From Pseudonocardia terrae (GTDB lineage Bacteria; Actinomycetota; Actinomycetes; Mycobacteriales; Pseudonocardiaceae), in the NCBI RefSeq assembly GCF_021343995.1, contig NZ_JAJTTE010000008.1:62001-126000 (forward strand): DNA of 64,000 bases, in the 5' to 3' direction. The translations under genes were made by a program, and so were the position numbers. The notes under the pieces were generated by a model. The model was not told where the DNA came from. It searched no databases and saw nothing but the letters and a program-made list of their open reading frames with translations. The stretch's first letter is position 1. The number at the start of each line of letters is the position of its first letter. Positions 36,037 through 44,633 of the stretch are shown here, in pieces.

Positions 36037-36569
36037 GCCGCACCGCTCAGCGCTGCCTGGGCCTTGGCCTCCGAGCCGAACGGTTCGAGACCGCCGTCGT
36101 AGGCGCGCAGCCACCAGCCCCCCTTGGCGTCGCGGAACACCAGCGCTGCGCGCAGGTCACCGGCGTCGAGCAGGTCGGACCACGCGATCCCGGCGGGCAG
36201 GACATCCTCCATGCGGCGCAACCGCGACGCGGACTCGCGCGGCGCCAGCACGGAGTACGTCGTACGAAAAGTTCGCGTTCCTGCCGCGGTCGCTACGGTG
36301 ACCCCGTACACCGGCAGCCCGGACGAATTGGCGAAGTTCACCTGCGGCGTGCCGTTGTCGACCGCAAGCTCCACCCAGGCAGTCACCTGGCTCGCCTGCG
36401 CCGCGCGTGACGCCTGTCGCCGTTCGGCCTCGCCGATCTCCAGATGTGAGAGTTGGACGCTCTGTTGCTGGTTGGTGCGCACTGCGGCCCGTGCAGCGAC
36501 CACCGCTGCTGCTAAGGCGACGATGCTGGCGAATGCGGAGAGGAGCTCAGCGAGCGACCCGGTCTCCAT
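36033..36569 (-). CDS. membrane-anchored small protein, first gene of the operon
   Basis: 178 residues. N-terminal helix (LLSAFASIVALAAAVVAARA), a coiled segment (RTNQQQSVQLSHLEIGEAER) and a beta-rich domain (ASQVTAWVELAVDN, LPVYGVTVAT, LVFRDAKGGWWLRAYDGGLEP). Similar WWxR-G-L endings occur in actinobacterial hypothetical membrane proteins of unknown role. ATG at 36569 has AAGGGG 5 nt upstream, the best Shine-Dalgarno of the operon, and marks its start. Confidence 0.75.
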   Translation of the reverse strand: METGSLAELLSAFASIVALAAAVVAARAAVRTNQQQSVQLSHLEIGEAERRQASRAAQASQVTAWVELAVDNGTPQVNFANSSGLPVYGVTVATAAGTRTFRTTYSVLAPRESASRLRRMEDVLPAGIAWSDLLDAGDLRAALVFRDAKGGWWLRAYDGGLEPFGSEAKAQAALSGAA

Positions 36570-36776
36570 GCATACCCCTTGTCCCTGCGACCGACGCGCA
36601 GCGGCGCGCCACCGGACCGAAGGCGCCGGCGTACCCCCAATCGCTGACTCGCGACGTGTTGTTACAGAACGCTCATAGGTGGCTCCTCAGCGCAGTAACT
36701 CCTCGGGCGTGTCGGGGCTCAGCCGCGGTAGCCCATCTCCGACGCCATAACCGTCACGGCAGGCGTACGACGCACC
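36570..36776. promoter_or_regulatory. divergent promoter region of the six-gene operon
   Basis: 207 bp between the operon (minus) and the small membrane gene (plus). It must hold promoters for both. I see no clear -35/-10 pair or palindrome. Confidence 0.4.
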
Positions 36777-37307
36777 TTGCCGCCGTGGAGTGAGACCATG
36801 TGTAACCGTCGGCGTTGTCCAGTGAAACGCACGAGCAGGCTCCACCGACTCATCGGCGTGAAGGTACGGCTCCCCACTATGGTCTTCCTGGCACTGGTCT
36901 TCCTGGCACTCGCTGCTGCACTTCTGTGCGGCGGCTGCAGATCGAGCTCGTCCCTTGAGGAAACCCCCTGTCCCGGGGCCATCGACAGCGCGGGCCAGGA
37001 CGCGACTGCATCCGCGACGAAGGTCCTGCGGTGCCTCTTCACGGCCTACGACATCGATGACCGGGACGGCGCAGCTCAGTTCGGCTCCGCCGAGGCTATC
37101 GCCACCGTCTTCGACGAGATGCACCCGCCGAAAGTTCTGCCGCGCATCTCGTGCGCGTCCGACCAAATCTGCGACGTGTTCTGGCCCGCTAAGTGTGCGG
37201 AAGCAAATCTGTCACTAGGACGGATGGACTCGACTATCGCTACCGTAGAATTCCTGGAGCCGTGTCCTCAGAACGGCTCGACCGAAACAACGGGATCTGG
37301 TTCATGA
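36777..37307 (+). CDS. hypothetical exported, cysteine-rich protein
   Basis: Up to 176 residues. Hydrophobic segment LPTMVFLALVFLALAAALL is followed by CGGCRSSSS, close to a lipobox, then a Cys-rich domain (six Cys after the signal; ISCASDQICDVFWPAKC). A later start at about 36858 (GTG) would give a normal signal peptide. Its stop overlaps the next ATG by 4 nt, so the pair is coupled. Divergent from the six-gene operon, and perhaps related to it. No known family. Confidence 0.6.
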   Translation: MPPWSETMCNRRRCPVKRTSRLHRLIGVKVRLPTMVFLALVFLALAAALLCGGCRSSSSLEETPCPGAIDSAGQDATASATKVLRCLFTAYDIDDRDGAAQFGSAEAIATVFDEMHPPKVLPRISCASDQICDVFWPAKCAEANLSLGRMDSTIATVEFLEPCPQNGSTETTGSGS

Positions 37308-38305
37308 ACGTCGACAAGCCGCCGGTGAAGCGGAAAGTGGCCGGAATTCGGCGGCCAGCGGTCCTGCCCGGGAGGTCGCGAAACCGGACCGCCAAGGGCG
37401 ACGCTCCGCCACATGTTGAGGCGTCCACCACGAAGGCCGCCCGCCTCGCGGCGCTGGGTCGCCCCTTCACGTGGGGTGGAAAGACGCTTGTCGCAGCGAT
37501 TAGTGCCGTCGCCCTGGCCGCGGCCGTGGCCATAGCCACGCCCGTCATCGGCGTCTCGAGGATCTCCGACATGTTCCGGAGTGGACCCGATGTCGCGATC
37601 AGAACAAGCAAGATCTTCGACTACGGCTCTGACGCGATGGCGTTCGGTGGCGAATTCACCCTCGCACCGGATGAGCCGACCCGGATCGCCATCGGCCCCG
37701 ACTCCGCCGCAACGCTCCTAGGCAAGATGGAGACCGCCGGTGGCGTCCCGCTACATTTGTTACGGCTCCGCATCGATGTTCGGGGGAACCGATCCTCTGA
37801 GGTCAGGGTAACGGGGCTCGACGTGATCGAGCTTCGTCGATCGGCTGCGCTCAACGGCACACTGGTCAGCTACGGCCAAGAAGGCGGGAACGAGCCGGTC
37901 CAGCAGGTTGTGTTCGACCTGGACTCCGCAGTTCCCCAAGGCCTTCTTCCAACCAGGGCACAGGTCGACAACAGCGTTGCGCCGACCACCAAGCCGTCAG
38001 AGATGTTCTTTTCAAATTATTCGCTGCCGATTAAGGACAACGAGACAACGAGTATCATCGCGCAGTTCTCCATCTCGAAAGGTGCAGCGACATTCGACCT
38101 GCAGCTCGACTACACACTCGACGGGAAGCCCCGGCAAATGCTGATTCCCGGACAGTTCGCTACATCTGCGCTCAGCTGCGGATCGCAGACCACCGCTGAC
38201 TACGACCGCGCCTACATGATGACCACCAATCCGGGCACCGGCGCGCTCGTCCTCCAGGAGCAGGCGGACCCCCACAGCATCCCGGTGACTGGCTGCGTGC
38301 ACTGA
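37304..38305 (+). CDS. hypothetical single-pass membrane protein
   Basis: 333 residues: about 75 basic cytosolic residues, one helix (TLVAAISAVALAAAVAIATPV), then a beta-rich outside domain (EFTLAPDEPTRIAIGPDS, LHLLRLRIDVRGNRSSEVRV, PIKDNETTSIIAQFSISKG, ATFDLQLDYTLDG) with a Cys pair at the end. The strand pattern suggests an immunoglobulin-like or lectin-like fold but no family is recognised. ATGA overlap with the gene before. AT-rich for this genome. Confidence 0.7.
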   Translation: MNVDKPPVKRKVAGIRRPAVLPGRSRNRTAKGDAPPHVEASTTKAARLAALGRPFTWGGKTLVAAISAVALAAAVAIATPVIGVSRISDMFRSGPDVAIRTSKIFDYGSDAMAFGGEFTLAPDEPTRIAIGPDSAATLLGKMETAGGVPLHLLRLRIDVRGNRSSEVRVTGLDVIELRRSAALNGTLVSYGQEGGNEPVQQVVFDLDSAVPQGLLPTRAQVDNSVAPTTKPSEMFFSNYSLPIKDNETTSIIAQFSISKGAATFDLQLDYTLDGKPRQMLIPGQFATSALSCGSQTTADYDRAYMMTTNPGTGALVLQEQADPHSIPVTGCVH

Positions 38306-38566
38306 CCGGCCCACAGCGCCGATATACTCCCGCTGCGCGCACTCGTCAGCCTGGCGACAGACAAATGTCGTCGCGGGCTGCCGGCGAACCCAGAGACACC
38401 GCCTTGCAAAGGAAACCGGCGATGTGACCTGTGCTGCATGTTGCAGGTCAGAAGCACTTCAATCCTGTCTCTGTTGCCTGTACTGGCTTCAAGCGGACCA
38501 GATTCATTGCCACCGACAGTGCCAAGAAGTCCACTATGGACGAAATCTGCGGCCGCTGGCGATTCG
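38306..38566. other. intergenic region with no gene seen
   Basis: 260 bp between convergent genes. No coding frame with motifs and no strong terminator hairpin is obvious. Confidence 0.4.
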
Positions 38567-39436
38567 CTAGCAAGGCCGGTAAGTCTCGCCACCGGGCAGA
38601 TGACAGCGGGGTCCTGTGTAGCCCGGGTAGAGGTCGCTCTTGTCGTCATCCCGCGGCGCGGTCACGTCATCGTCATCGTCAGGACGTGGACTGACGTCGC
38701 GGTAGCGGTCGCGATCTGATACCTGCCGGTTCGTGCGGTCGTCGAAGTAGTCGGAGGTGCTGGTGTCCGGCCGCGGCGACACCACGCGGACGCAGGTCGA
38801 GCCGTAGATGCCCAGCCTTGCGGCCCTCGCCGTCTCGTAGGCGCTCTGGAGCTCGACGGTGTAGACGGGATCTCCGGCGTACGCCGGGAACCGTCGTACG
38901 AGTCCCCGCCGCATCATCTCGTGCGCGAGGTCCTTGGTCGAGCCGGCGCTCTCGCCGTAGCGCACGTACCTGAGTGGCCGCCCGATCCTGTCGACCCCAT
39001 CCTCGGCGTCTGCGTAGACGCGGACGACCTGGTCGGTGAGCTCGCGACGCACAAACGAAGCAGCGTCCGCACCGCCGCACTCGTCGGCTTCGGGTGCGTC
39101 AATGCCGATCAGCTGGATCTGGCTACCGTCCTCGAGCTCGACGGTGTCGCCGTCAACGACGCGCGTGACGACGACAGCCTCGCCGCCTGGCTGACAGGTC
39201 GACCGTGCGGAGTAGGCAGGCGGGCCCTCTCTGCACTCGTGAGGAAGTGACCGGCGTTCGCCTTCAGCCTTCGAGATACAAGCAACCGCGAGAGCGCCCA
39301 GCACGATGAGGAATAGGACCAGACATCCCAAAGGGCCGCGAGCACTCGAGCGCCTGGAGTCGGGTCGCCCTGGCGCTGGCGGCACAGCGATCGCAGCCAC
39401 CCAAACCCCCCATCGCGCGGCCAGGTCGCAGCACAA
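38567..39436 (-). CDS. exported SNase-like (thermonuclease) protein with altered active site
   Basis: Up to 289 residues. A helix (LGCLVLFLIVLGALAVA) is followed by an SNase fold: VVDGDTVEL (Asp97), IQLIGIDAPE (Asp113, Glu116), DRIGRPLRY (Arg153) and MMRRGLVRRFPAY. Numbered against staphylococcal nuclease, Asp21, Asp40, Glu43 and Arg87 are kept but Arg35 is Gln108. Arg35 binds the scissile phosphate, so activity may be low or altered. The C-terminal tail is an Asp-rich low-complexity stretch with an SDLYPGYTGPRC end. The start is uncertain. Confidence 0.78.
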   Translation of the reverse strand: MCCDLAARWGVWVAAIAVPPAPGRPDSRRSSARGPLGCLVLFLIVLGALAVACISKAEGERRSLPHECREGPPAYSARSTCQPGGEAVVVTRVVDGDTVELEDGSQIQLIGIDAPEADECGGADAASFVRRELTDQVVRVYADAEDGVDRIGRPLRYVRYGESAGSTKDLAHEMMRRGLVRRFPAYAGDPVYTVELQSAYETARAARLGIYGSTCVRVVSPRPDTSTSDYFDDRTNRQVSDRDRYRDVSPRPDDDDDVTAPRDDDKSDLYPGYTGPRCHLPGGETYRPC

Positions 39437-39630
39437 CTCCTCTGCGCTGTCCGCCCATGAGAGGAGACGGGCGACGGGCCTGCTGGTTGGCGTCCGGTTG
39501 GAGCAGACTTGGCGTCCGCGCTTCGACCAGCGGGGAAGCTTCGGCCACTGGCGTATCGCTTCAGTCGATGTCGCGCTCGGCCTGTCCGGGCTGCAGTTGC
39601 CAGCAGATGCGCAGTTGACAAGGGGCGTGA

Positions 39631-40716
39631 ATGTCGTTCACACTTCATCCTGTGAACGACGTTCACAGGTCCGACGACGGCGACCTGGTCGGCCTTGCCG
39701 AAATCGCGGAGCTAGCCGGCGTCAGTCGGACTGTCGTTGCCAATTGGCGTGCGCGCGACCCACGCTTTCCGCGACCCATGGTTGAGCTGCGTGCCGGGCC
39801 CGTGTTCAACCGAGACGTCGCCGCTCGATACCTTAGGAGAAGGAACCGACACATGGCGCATGTTGTTTCGACGATCAATCTCAAAGGTGGCGTTGGCAAA
39901 ACGACAACCACGGTGGGACTGGCCGAGGTACTCTCCGCCGACTTCGGCAAGAAGGTTCTGGTAATTGATCTCGATCCGCAGACAAATGCAACGACGGTTC
40001 TTATTGGTGAGGACCGATGGCGTGAACTGAACGGCGCGGGCCACACTCTTGTCAGTTTGTTCACCGATGCCCTTCGGCGGGATGATGAGCCAGCTCGCTT
40101 TGACCTGAACTCGACGCTTCAGCGGAAAGTCAGTGCGGTCACAGATGTACAGACTGTTGATCTGCTGCCGAGTTCGCTGGACCTGATTGACGTCCAGGAT
40201 CGCCTGGCTGGCATGCCTTCGGGGCGCTTCTACTCGAACAATCCGACCGATCTACTCCGGCGCGCAGTTCGACCTCTTCTGGACAACTACGATTACGTAC
40301 TTGTCGATTGTCCGCCAAACCTAGGCATCGTAACTTTAAATGGCCTCCGAATCTCGGACGGGTACATCATCCCGACAATTCCTGACGTGCTGAGTACCTA
40401 CGGAATCCCTCAAATTCAGACGCGCGTCCGCGCGTTTGCAGATAGTCTCGGAGAGACTATACACGAACTCGGCATCGTGATCACTAAGTTCCGGGAAGCG
40501 TCGAAGGTCCACCATGCGACCCTACGGCGACTGGTTGACGATGAGAACTTACCACCGGTGTTCGATACCCGGATTCCGGAGGGCAACGCGATTGCCGCGT
40601 CGGCGGAATTCTCGACGACCTCGACACTTAGGCAGAAGTACAGCTATCAAGGCGGCTACGAGGCCTTCCGAGAATTGGCTAAGGAGTTCATTAGTCAGGT
40701 CGAGGACATCGCATGA
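39631..40716 (+). CDS. parA: ParA-family ATPase with N-terminal HTH
   Basis: 361 residues. A helix-turn-helix at about 18-70 (LAEIAELAGVSRTVVANWRA, RAGPVFNRDVAARYL) precedes a ParA domain with the deviant Walker A at 85-92 (KGGVGKTTTT), VIDLDPQTNATTVL and YVLVDCPPNLGIVTLN. It should drive segregation or positioning of the element with an autorepressor head. ATG at 39631 has AAGGGG upstream; ATG at 39853 after AGGAGAAGG could make a short form without the HTH. Lower GC than neighbours, a sign of separate origin. Confidence 0.88.
   Translation: MSFTLHPVNDVHRSDDGDLVGLAEIAELAGVSRTVVANWRARDPRFPRPMVELRAGPVFNRDVAARYLRRRNRHMAHVVSTINLKGGVGKTTTTVGLAEVLSADFGKKVLVIDLDPQTNATTVLIGEDRWRELNGAGHTLVSLFTDALRRDDEPARFDLNSTLQRKVSAVTDVQTVDLLPSSLDLIDVQDRLAGMPSGRFYSNNPTDLLRRAVRPLLDNYDYVLVDCPPNLGIVTLNGLRISDGYIIPTIPDVLSTYGIPQIQTRVRAFADSLGETIHELGIVITKFREASKVHHATLRRLVDDENLPPVFDTRIPEGNAIAASAEFSTTSTLRQKYSYQGGYEAFRELAKEFISQVEDIA
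39636..39667. promoter_or_regulatory. ParA operator / parS candidate
   Basis: GTTCACA (39636-39642), TGTGAAC (39651-39657) and GTTCACA (39661-39667) form an inverted repeat plus a third half-site, overlapping the first codons of parA. Likely target of its HTH. Confidence 0.65.
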
Positions 40717-41171
40717 ACGCGAGTGGTGGACCGAGTAGGGCGCATGATGCGGTGGACAACGCGGCCGAAGCACTGTCCCTCCTGGCCGGAACTCATCCTG
40801 ATCTGGCAACCGGATTAGCAAGCATCATTGCGACAATTGCGAACGAGGCGAAGCGCACTCCACGATTCGCGACAGCGCTGACGAAAGGAATGATTGCCGG
40901 TGCTGAGGTGACTAATTCGGCACCTGCGCGACGCTCTGGACGGCGTAGTCCTGGTGTCCTCGATCCCTTCGCGGTCTATGCGGAAGGCGGCGAGGGCGGG
41001 TTGCGTGAGCGCTTGAGCGAACTCGAACTCGAACAACTACGTGACATTGTCGCAGAGCACGGGATGGACCAGGATCGACTTGCGATGAAGTGGAAGGATT
41101 CGTCACGAGTTGCTGAGCGCATCATAGAGAGGGTCGCGGCTCGCTCGGCAAAGGGATCGGCCTTCCGATAG
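40713..41171 (+). CDS. ParA partner protein (hypothetical)
   Basis: 152 residues, ATGA overlap with parA. Helical N-terminal half and a conserved C-terminal module: VLDPFAVYAEGGEGGLRERL, LEQLRDIVAEHGMDQDRLAMKW, then IIERVAARSAKGSAFR. This module is widespread next to small ParA proteins; it lacks ParB motifs but takes its place in the operon. Role in DNA binding or ATPase stimulation is inferred. Confidence 0.7.
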   Translation: MNASGGPSRAHDAVDNAAEALSLLAGTHPDLATGLASIIATIANEAKRTPRFATALTKGMIAGAEVTNSAPARRSGRRSPGVLDPFAVYAEGGEGGLRERLSELELEQLRDIVAEHGMDQDRLAMKWKDSSRVAERIIERVAARSAKGSAFR

Positions 41172-42105
41172 TTGTGGAGCAGTCCTTCACGATGCGAGTC
41201 AATTCAGCCCGCCGGTGTTGCTGGCGTCCCGCCAGACGATCTTGGCCGCTGGTGAGTACTCGACGCCGGGCTGGCTGAGTGCGATGTCAAAGAGGCGGCT
41301 GGGAGCCGCGGGCACCGCGCTCGGTCTACAGGCCCGCCTGCAGTTTCGACGAAGGTCTCCGGCGTGTGTTGCTGATGCACTTGGTGGCCGGCGCCTCGGC
41401 GTCCTGGCCTGGCGGTCCGTCCCTTGGGTGGCGGGGTGCTGCCCCCCGCCGCCGTAAGGCGCACCCGCGCGGCCGTGGAGGCTCGCGGTCCAGGGCAGCC
41501 CGCAGGCTGTCGCGTAGCGACGCGTAGCGCAGCGGAGCGCCCTTGACCGGGAGTGCGGCCGTGCTAAGCCAAGGGCCGACAGGCCCGCCCGAAGGGCGTC
41601 CGATTTCATTCCTCGGCCCGCGGCCCCGAGCGCCTTCACGCCCTCAGATATGAGGCCGTCCGTGGGGATGAATGGCTCACAATGGCGGGAAGAACGACTC
41701 AAGACGGAATGGAAGGAATCCGCATTATAACGACACCGTATGGAAACTCCCGGTAATCCAAAGGTAGGGGCGGCCGTTGAGCGACCCCGACTTCGGCTCC
41801 ACGGACTGCAACTGTGTTGGCCGCTGGACTTCCTCGCTGGGAGCTCGCCGCGGCCCGTCGACCGACACAGCGAGCAGGCGAGCCGCCGGCGACGAACGAA
41901 CCCAGTTCGTGCTAGACGAGGGCCCTCCTCGACCAAGCCCCGGCCGACGACTACAGCACGCAGCGGCGATTGGCGTCGTCGCGGATTGGCTGTTGCTCTG
42001 AACTGGCACGAGGCGGCGCATCCCTCGATCGTGTGGGGCGCCACCGGCGCCACGGACACTCGGTTAAGATCGTCACCCGACCGGATCGATGTTGAAGTCC
42101 CGGTC
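41172..42105. other. 934-bp region without an intact gene
   Basis: Frames are open but motif-free. A minus-strand stretch at 41199-41330 reads RLFDIALSQPGVEYSPAAK, protein-like, perhaps the tail of a lost gene. It also holds the second REP-like copy (41447-41537) and short repeats around GCGTAGCG. The 5' part of the frame that leads into the GHKL gene (41740-42105) has no family match and is taken as untranslated. Confidence 0.5.
41447..41537. repeat. REP-like structured repeat, copy 2
   Basis: Diverged copy of 28658-28740, with a perfect 7-bp hairpin GGCAGCC-CGCA-GGCTGTC at 41494-41511. Confidence 0.5.
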
Positions 42106-43635
42106 ATGCAGGCACAGCGCTGGAGCGAGGCGACCTACGAAGTGACGTGGATAACGGACCTGGACGCAGTCGATCATCGAGTCCTGCCCCCGGATCCGGA
42201 CGTGTTGACCGCGATCGGCCTGAGCCACGACCTCAACTCGGCAATAGCCGATCTCGTCGACAACAGCGTGGACGCGGGCGCCACCTCCATCCTGATCCGC
42301 TTCGTTCTGGTCGATGGAAAGCCCAGGTCGCTGCTCGTCGTCGACGACGGCCGTGGCATGTCGGACTCGCAGCTGGACCAGGCGATGACCATCGGCAGAA
42401 GACGGTCCTATGAGGGCTCCGATCTCGGGCATTTTGGGATGGGGCTGAAGTCTGCGTCTTTCAGCCAGGCCGACATACTAACCGTCTTGACCCGCGCCGC
42501 TGAGGCGCCCGGGATAGGCCGTCGCTGGAGCCGACATACACGCGATTTCATTTGTGATGTCATTGACAGCGGCCAAGCTGAGCAGGCGCTCGCCTCCGCG
42601 GGTCCTATCGCAAACTCTGGCCACGGAACAATCGTGCGCTGGGACGATGTACGGGAGTTCCCCACCAGCGACAACCCCGCAGTCGTGGACGACTACATCT
42701 CCCGAACAACGCAGCAGATCCGAGCGCATCTCGGTACGACTCTCCATGCCCTGCTAGAGCAGGGCAAGGTAACGGTGACGATTGACGCCGCCGATGTCAC
42801 CGACGGCTCCGCCGGTGCTCCGCAGACGGTCGAGGCGATCGATCCGTTCGGCTACCGGCGAAGCGGCGCACGCGGCTACCCCAAGACCTTGTGGGCAGAG
42901 GTCGATCATCGCCGCATCGCGCTCGAATGCCACATTTGGCCCGCGCGAAGCGAAGCGCTCGGATTCCGCCTCGGTGGAGCCGCCGAGCAATACCAGGGCT
43001 TGTACTTCTACCGGAACCGTCGTCTGCTCGAGATCGGCGGCTGGAAGTCCACAGCCATCCCGCACCGACGCCTGCAACTTGCCCGGGTCGCTATCGACGT
43101 ATCCGAAAACATCGACTTGATCAACATGAATATGGAGAAGAGCGCCGTTCAGCCGAAGCCGAGCCTCTTGCGAGGGATCGAGAAGGCCCAGGCCGAGGAC
43201 GGCACCTCCTTCTCCGACTACCTTCGCGACGCGGAGAGCGCCTACAAGCTCGGCAACACACGTAACACCGGAAGGCCGCAGGTAGTCCCGCCCGGGCCCG
43301 GAATCGCGCCGGAGGTGAAGCGAGCGATCCTGGAGGAGCTCCCGATCCTCGGTGGTCGCGAGCCGGTGGCCATCCGTTGGAAGCGTCTCGACAACACCGA
43401 CTTCTTCGAGGTGGACCGTCGCGCAGCCACTCTCTGGCTCAACAGTCGTTACAGGGCGACTGTGAACGGCGACAGGCGATCCAGCCTCAACGATTCGCCC
43501 CTGCTGAAGGCGGCGCTCTACCTCCTGCTCGAGGACATCTTCCGGGGGACGGCGTTCGGTCCGCGGGACAAGGACAACGTCGAGTTGTGGCAGGCCGTCC
43601 TCAGCGCAGCCGCGCAAGCAGAGGCTGACCATTGA
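42106..43635 (+). CDS. GHKL (MutL/MORC-like) ATPase of a restriction system
   Basis: 509 residues from the ATG at 42106. ATP site motifs: LNSAIADLVDNSVDAGATSI (Asn53), VVDDGRGMSDSQ, and LGHFGMGLKSASFSQ. The middle shows a transducer-like S5 region (RLGGAAEQYQGLYFYRNRRL, INMNMEKSAVQPKPSLLRG). Such ATPases occur in restriction operons with Z1, DUF4420 and methylase genes (described by Iyer and colleagues as MORC-related). It overlaps the next gene (TTGA) and heads a coupled trio. Confidence 0.87.
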   Translation: MQAQRWSEATYEVTWITDLDAVDHRVLPPDPDVLTAIGLSHDLNSAIADLVDNSVDAGATSILIRFVLVDGKPRSLLVVDDGRGMSDSQLDQAMTIGRRRSYEGSDLGHFGMGLKSASFSQADILTVLTRAAEAPGIGRRWSRHTRDFICDVIDSGQAEQALASAGPIANSGHGTIVRWDDVREFPTSDNPAVVDDYISRTTQQIRAHLGTTLHALLEQGKVTVTIDAADVTDGSAGAPQTVEAIDPFGYRRSGARGYPKTLWAEVDHRRIALECHIWPARSEALGFRLGGAAEQYQGLYFYRNRRLLEIGGWKSTAIPHRRLQLARVAIDVSENIDLINMNMEKSAVQPKPSLLRGIEKAQAEDGTSFSDYLRDAESAYKLGNTRNTGRPQVVPPGPGIAPEVKRAILEELPILGGREPVAIRWKRLDNTDFFEVDRRAATLWLNSRYRATVNGDRRSSLNDSPLLKAALYLLLEDIFRGTAFGPRDKDNVELWQAVLSAAAQAEADH

Positions 43636-44633
43636 GCTCCCGGTCCGACCAGGGACGGCATCTTGCCCTCGAAGGCGTGCAACGGTATCTGCAGGCGGGG
43701 CTCTCTGGGGACGTCCTCATCCCCGGCCGACCTGAGGCCTACCTCATCGTCGCCGCCGTGACGCGAACACTGTCGATCCACGTCGGCATGGGGTCCGGCG
43801 GCTCACGCGTCGTTCCCGATCTGAGCACTTACCAACACCTCGACGCCGACACCGTCTACTGGCGGGGCAGTCACTGGTTCCGTCTGAGTGTGCGCACGAC
43901 GCACAGGCTCGAGGATCTCTATCCCCTGCTGTGCCTTGTCCTCGACGCGATCCAGCTCAACGGACGCAGCTTCGCTGCCGCCGTCAACGACGCTTTGGAC
44001 TCCTACCGCGAGCTGCTCGTGCAGCGGGGCGCCCTGTCAGAGGCAGACCAGATCGGCCTCGTCGGCGAGCTTCTGACCTTGAAACACCTGATCACATCGC
44101 TCGGACCGGACGCCGCGGTCGACGCCTGGGTCGGCGGCAAACGCGAGGAGCACGACTTCTCCCTGAGCAGCGATGACCTCGAGGTCAAGACCACGGCCGC
44201 GGACCGTCGCACCCACTGGATCTCCTCCGCCACTCAACTGGAACCCAAGCCCGGCCGTGATCTATACCTGCTGTCCCTGCAGATCACCCGCGCTGGCGCA
44301 GGCCCAGGCAGCACCCTCCCGGAACTGGTGGACTCCGTTCGAGTGCTGTCCGGCCCGGCCGAGCCGCACGTCGCCAGGCAGCTTGTAGCCGGGTCCTACC
44401 GCGATACCGATGCAGACCTGTACCCGACACGGTGGACGTTGCGGAGTCCGCCCATCACCCTCCTGGTCGACGCCGGATTCCCCGCTCTTACGTCTGAGCG
44501 ACTCGTCCAGGCGGTCCCCCGCGCGGCCTTGATCACTTCGGTCAGCTACCAGCTGGATCTCGAGACCTATCCGGCCAGCACGCCACCCCGCGAGCTCGTC
44601 GGCCTAGTCGCACCCAAGGAGAACGCCGGATGA
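43632..44633 (+). CDS. PD-(D/E)XK motif protein, DUF4420 family
   Basis: 333 residues with TTG start inside the ATPase stop. Nuclease core residues: Glu146 (LVGELLTL), Asp175 (EEHDFSL) and Glu184-Val-Lys186 (LEVKTTAADRR). These give a full PD-(D/E)XK site, so it may cut DNA in the restriction system. It overlaps the Z1 gene by 4 nt. Confidence 0.85.
   Translation: MSSRSDQGRHLALEGVQRYLQAGLSGDVLIPGRPEAYLIVAAVTRTLSIHVGMGSGGSRVVPDLSTYQHLDADTVYWRGSHWFRLSVRTTHRLEDLYPLLCLVLDAIQLNGRSFAAAVNDALDSYRELLVQRGALSEADQIGLVGELLTLKHLITSLGPDAAVDAWVGGKREEHDFSLSSDDLEVKTTAADRRTHWISSATQLEPKPGRDLYLLSLQITRAGAGPGSTLPELVDSVRVLSGPAEPHVARQLVAGSYRDTDADLYPTRWTLRSPPITLLVDAGFPALTSERLVQAVPRAALITSVSYQLDLETYPASTPPRELVGLVAPKENAG

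Noticed and set aside
41740-42105. Longer GHKL ATPase beginning at 41740
   Set aside because: The first 122 codons have no family similarity and are Arg/Ser-rich; the ATG at 42106 fits the family.
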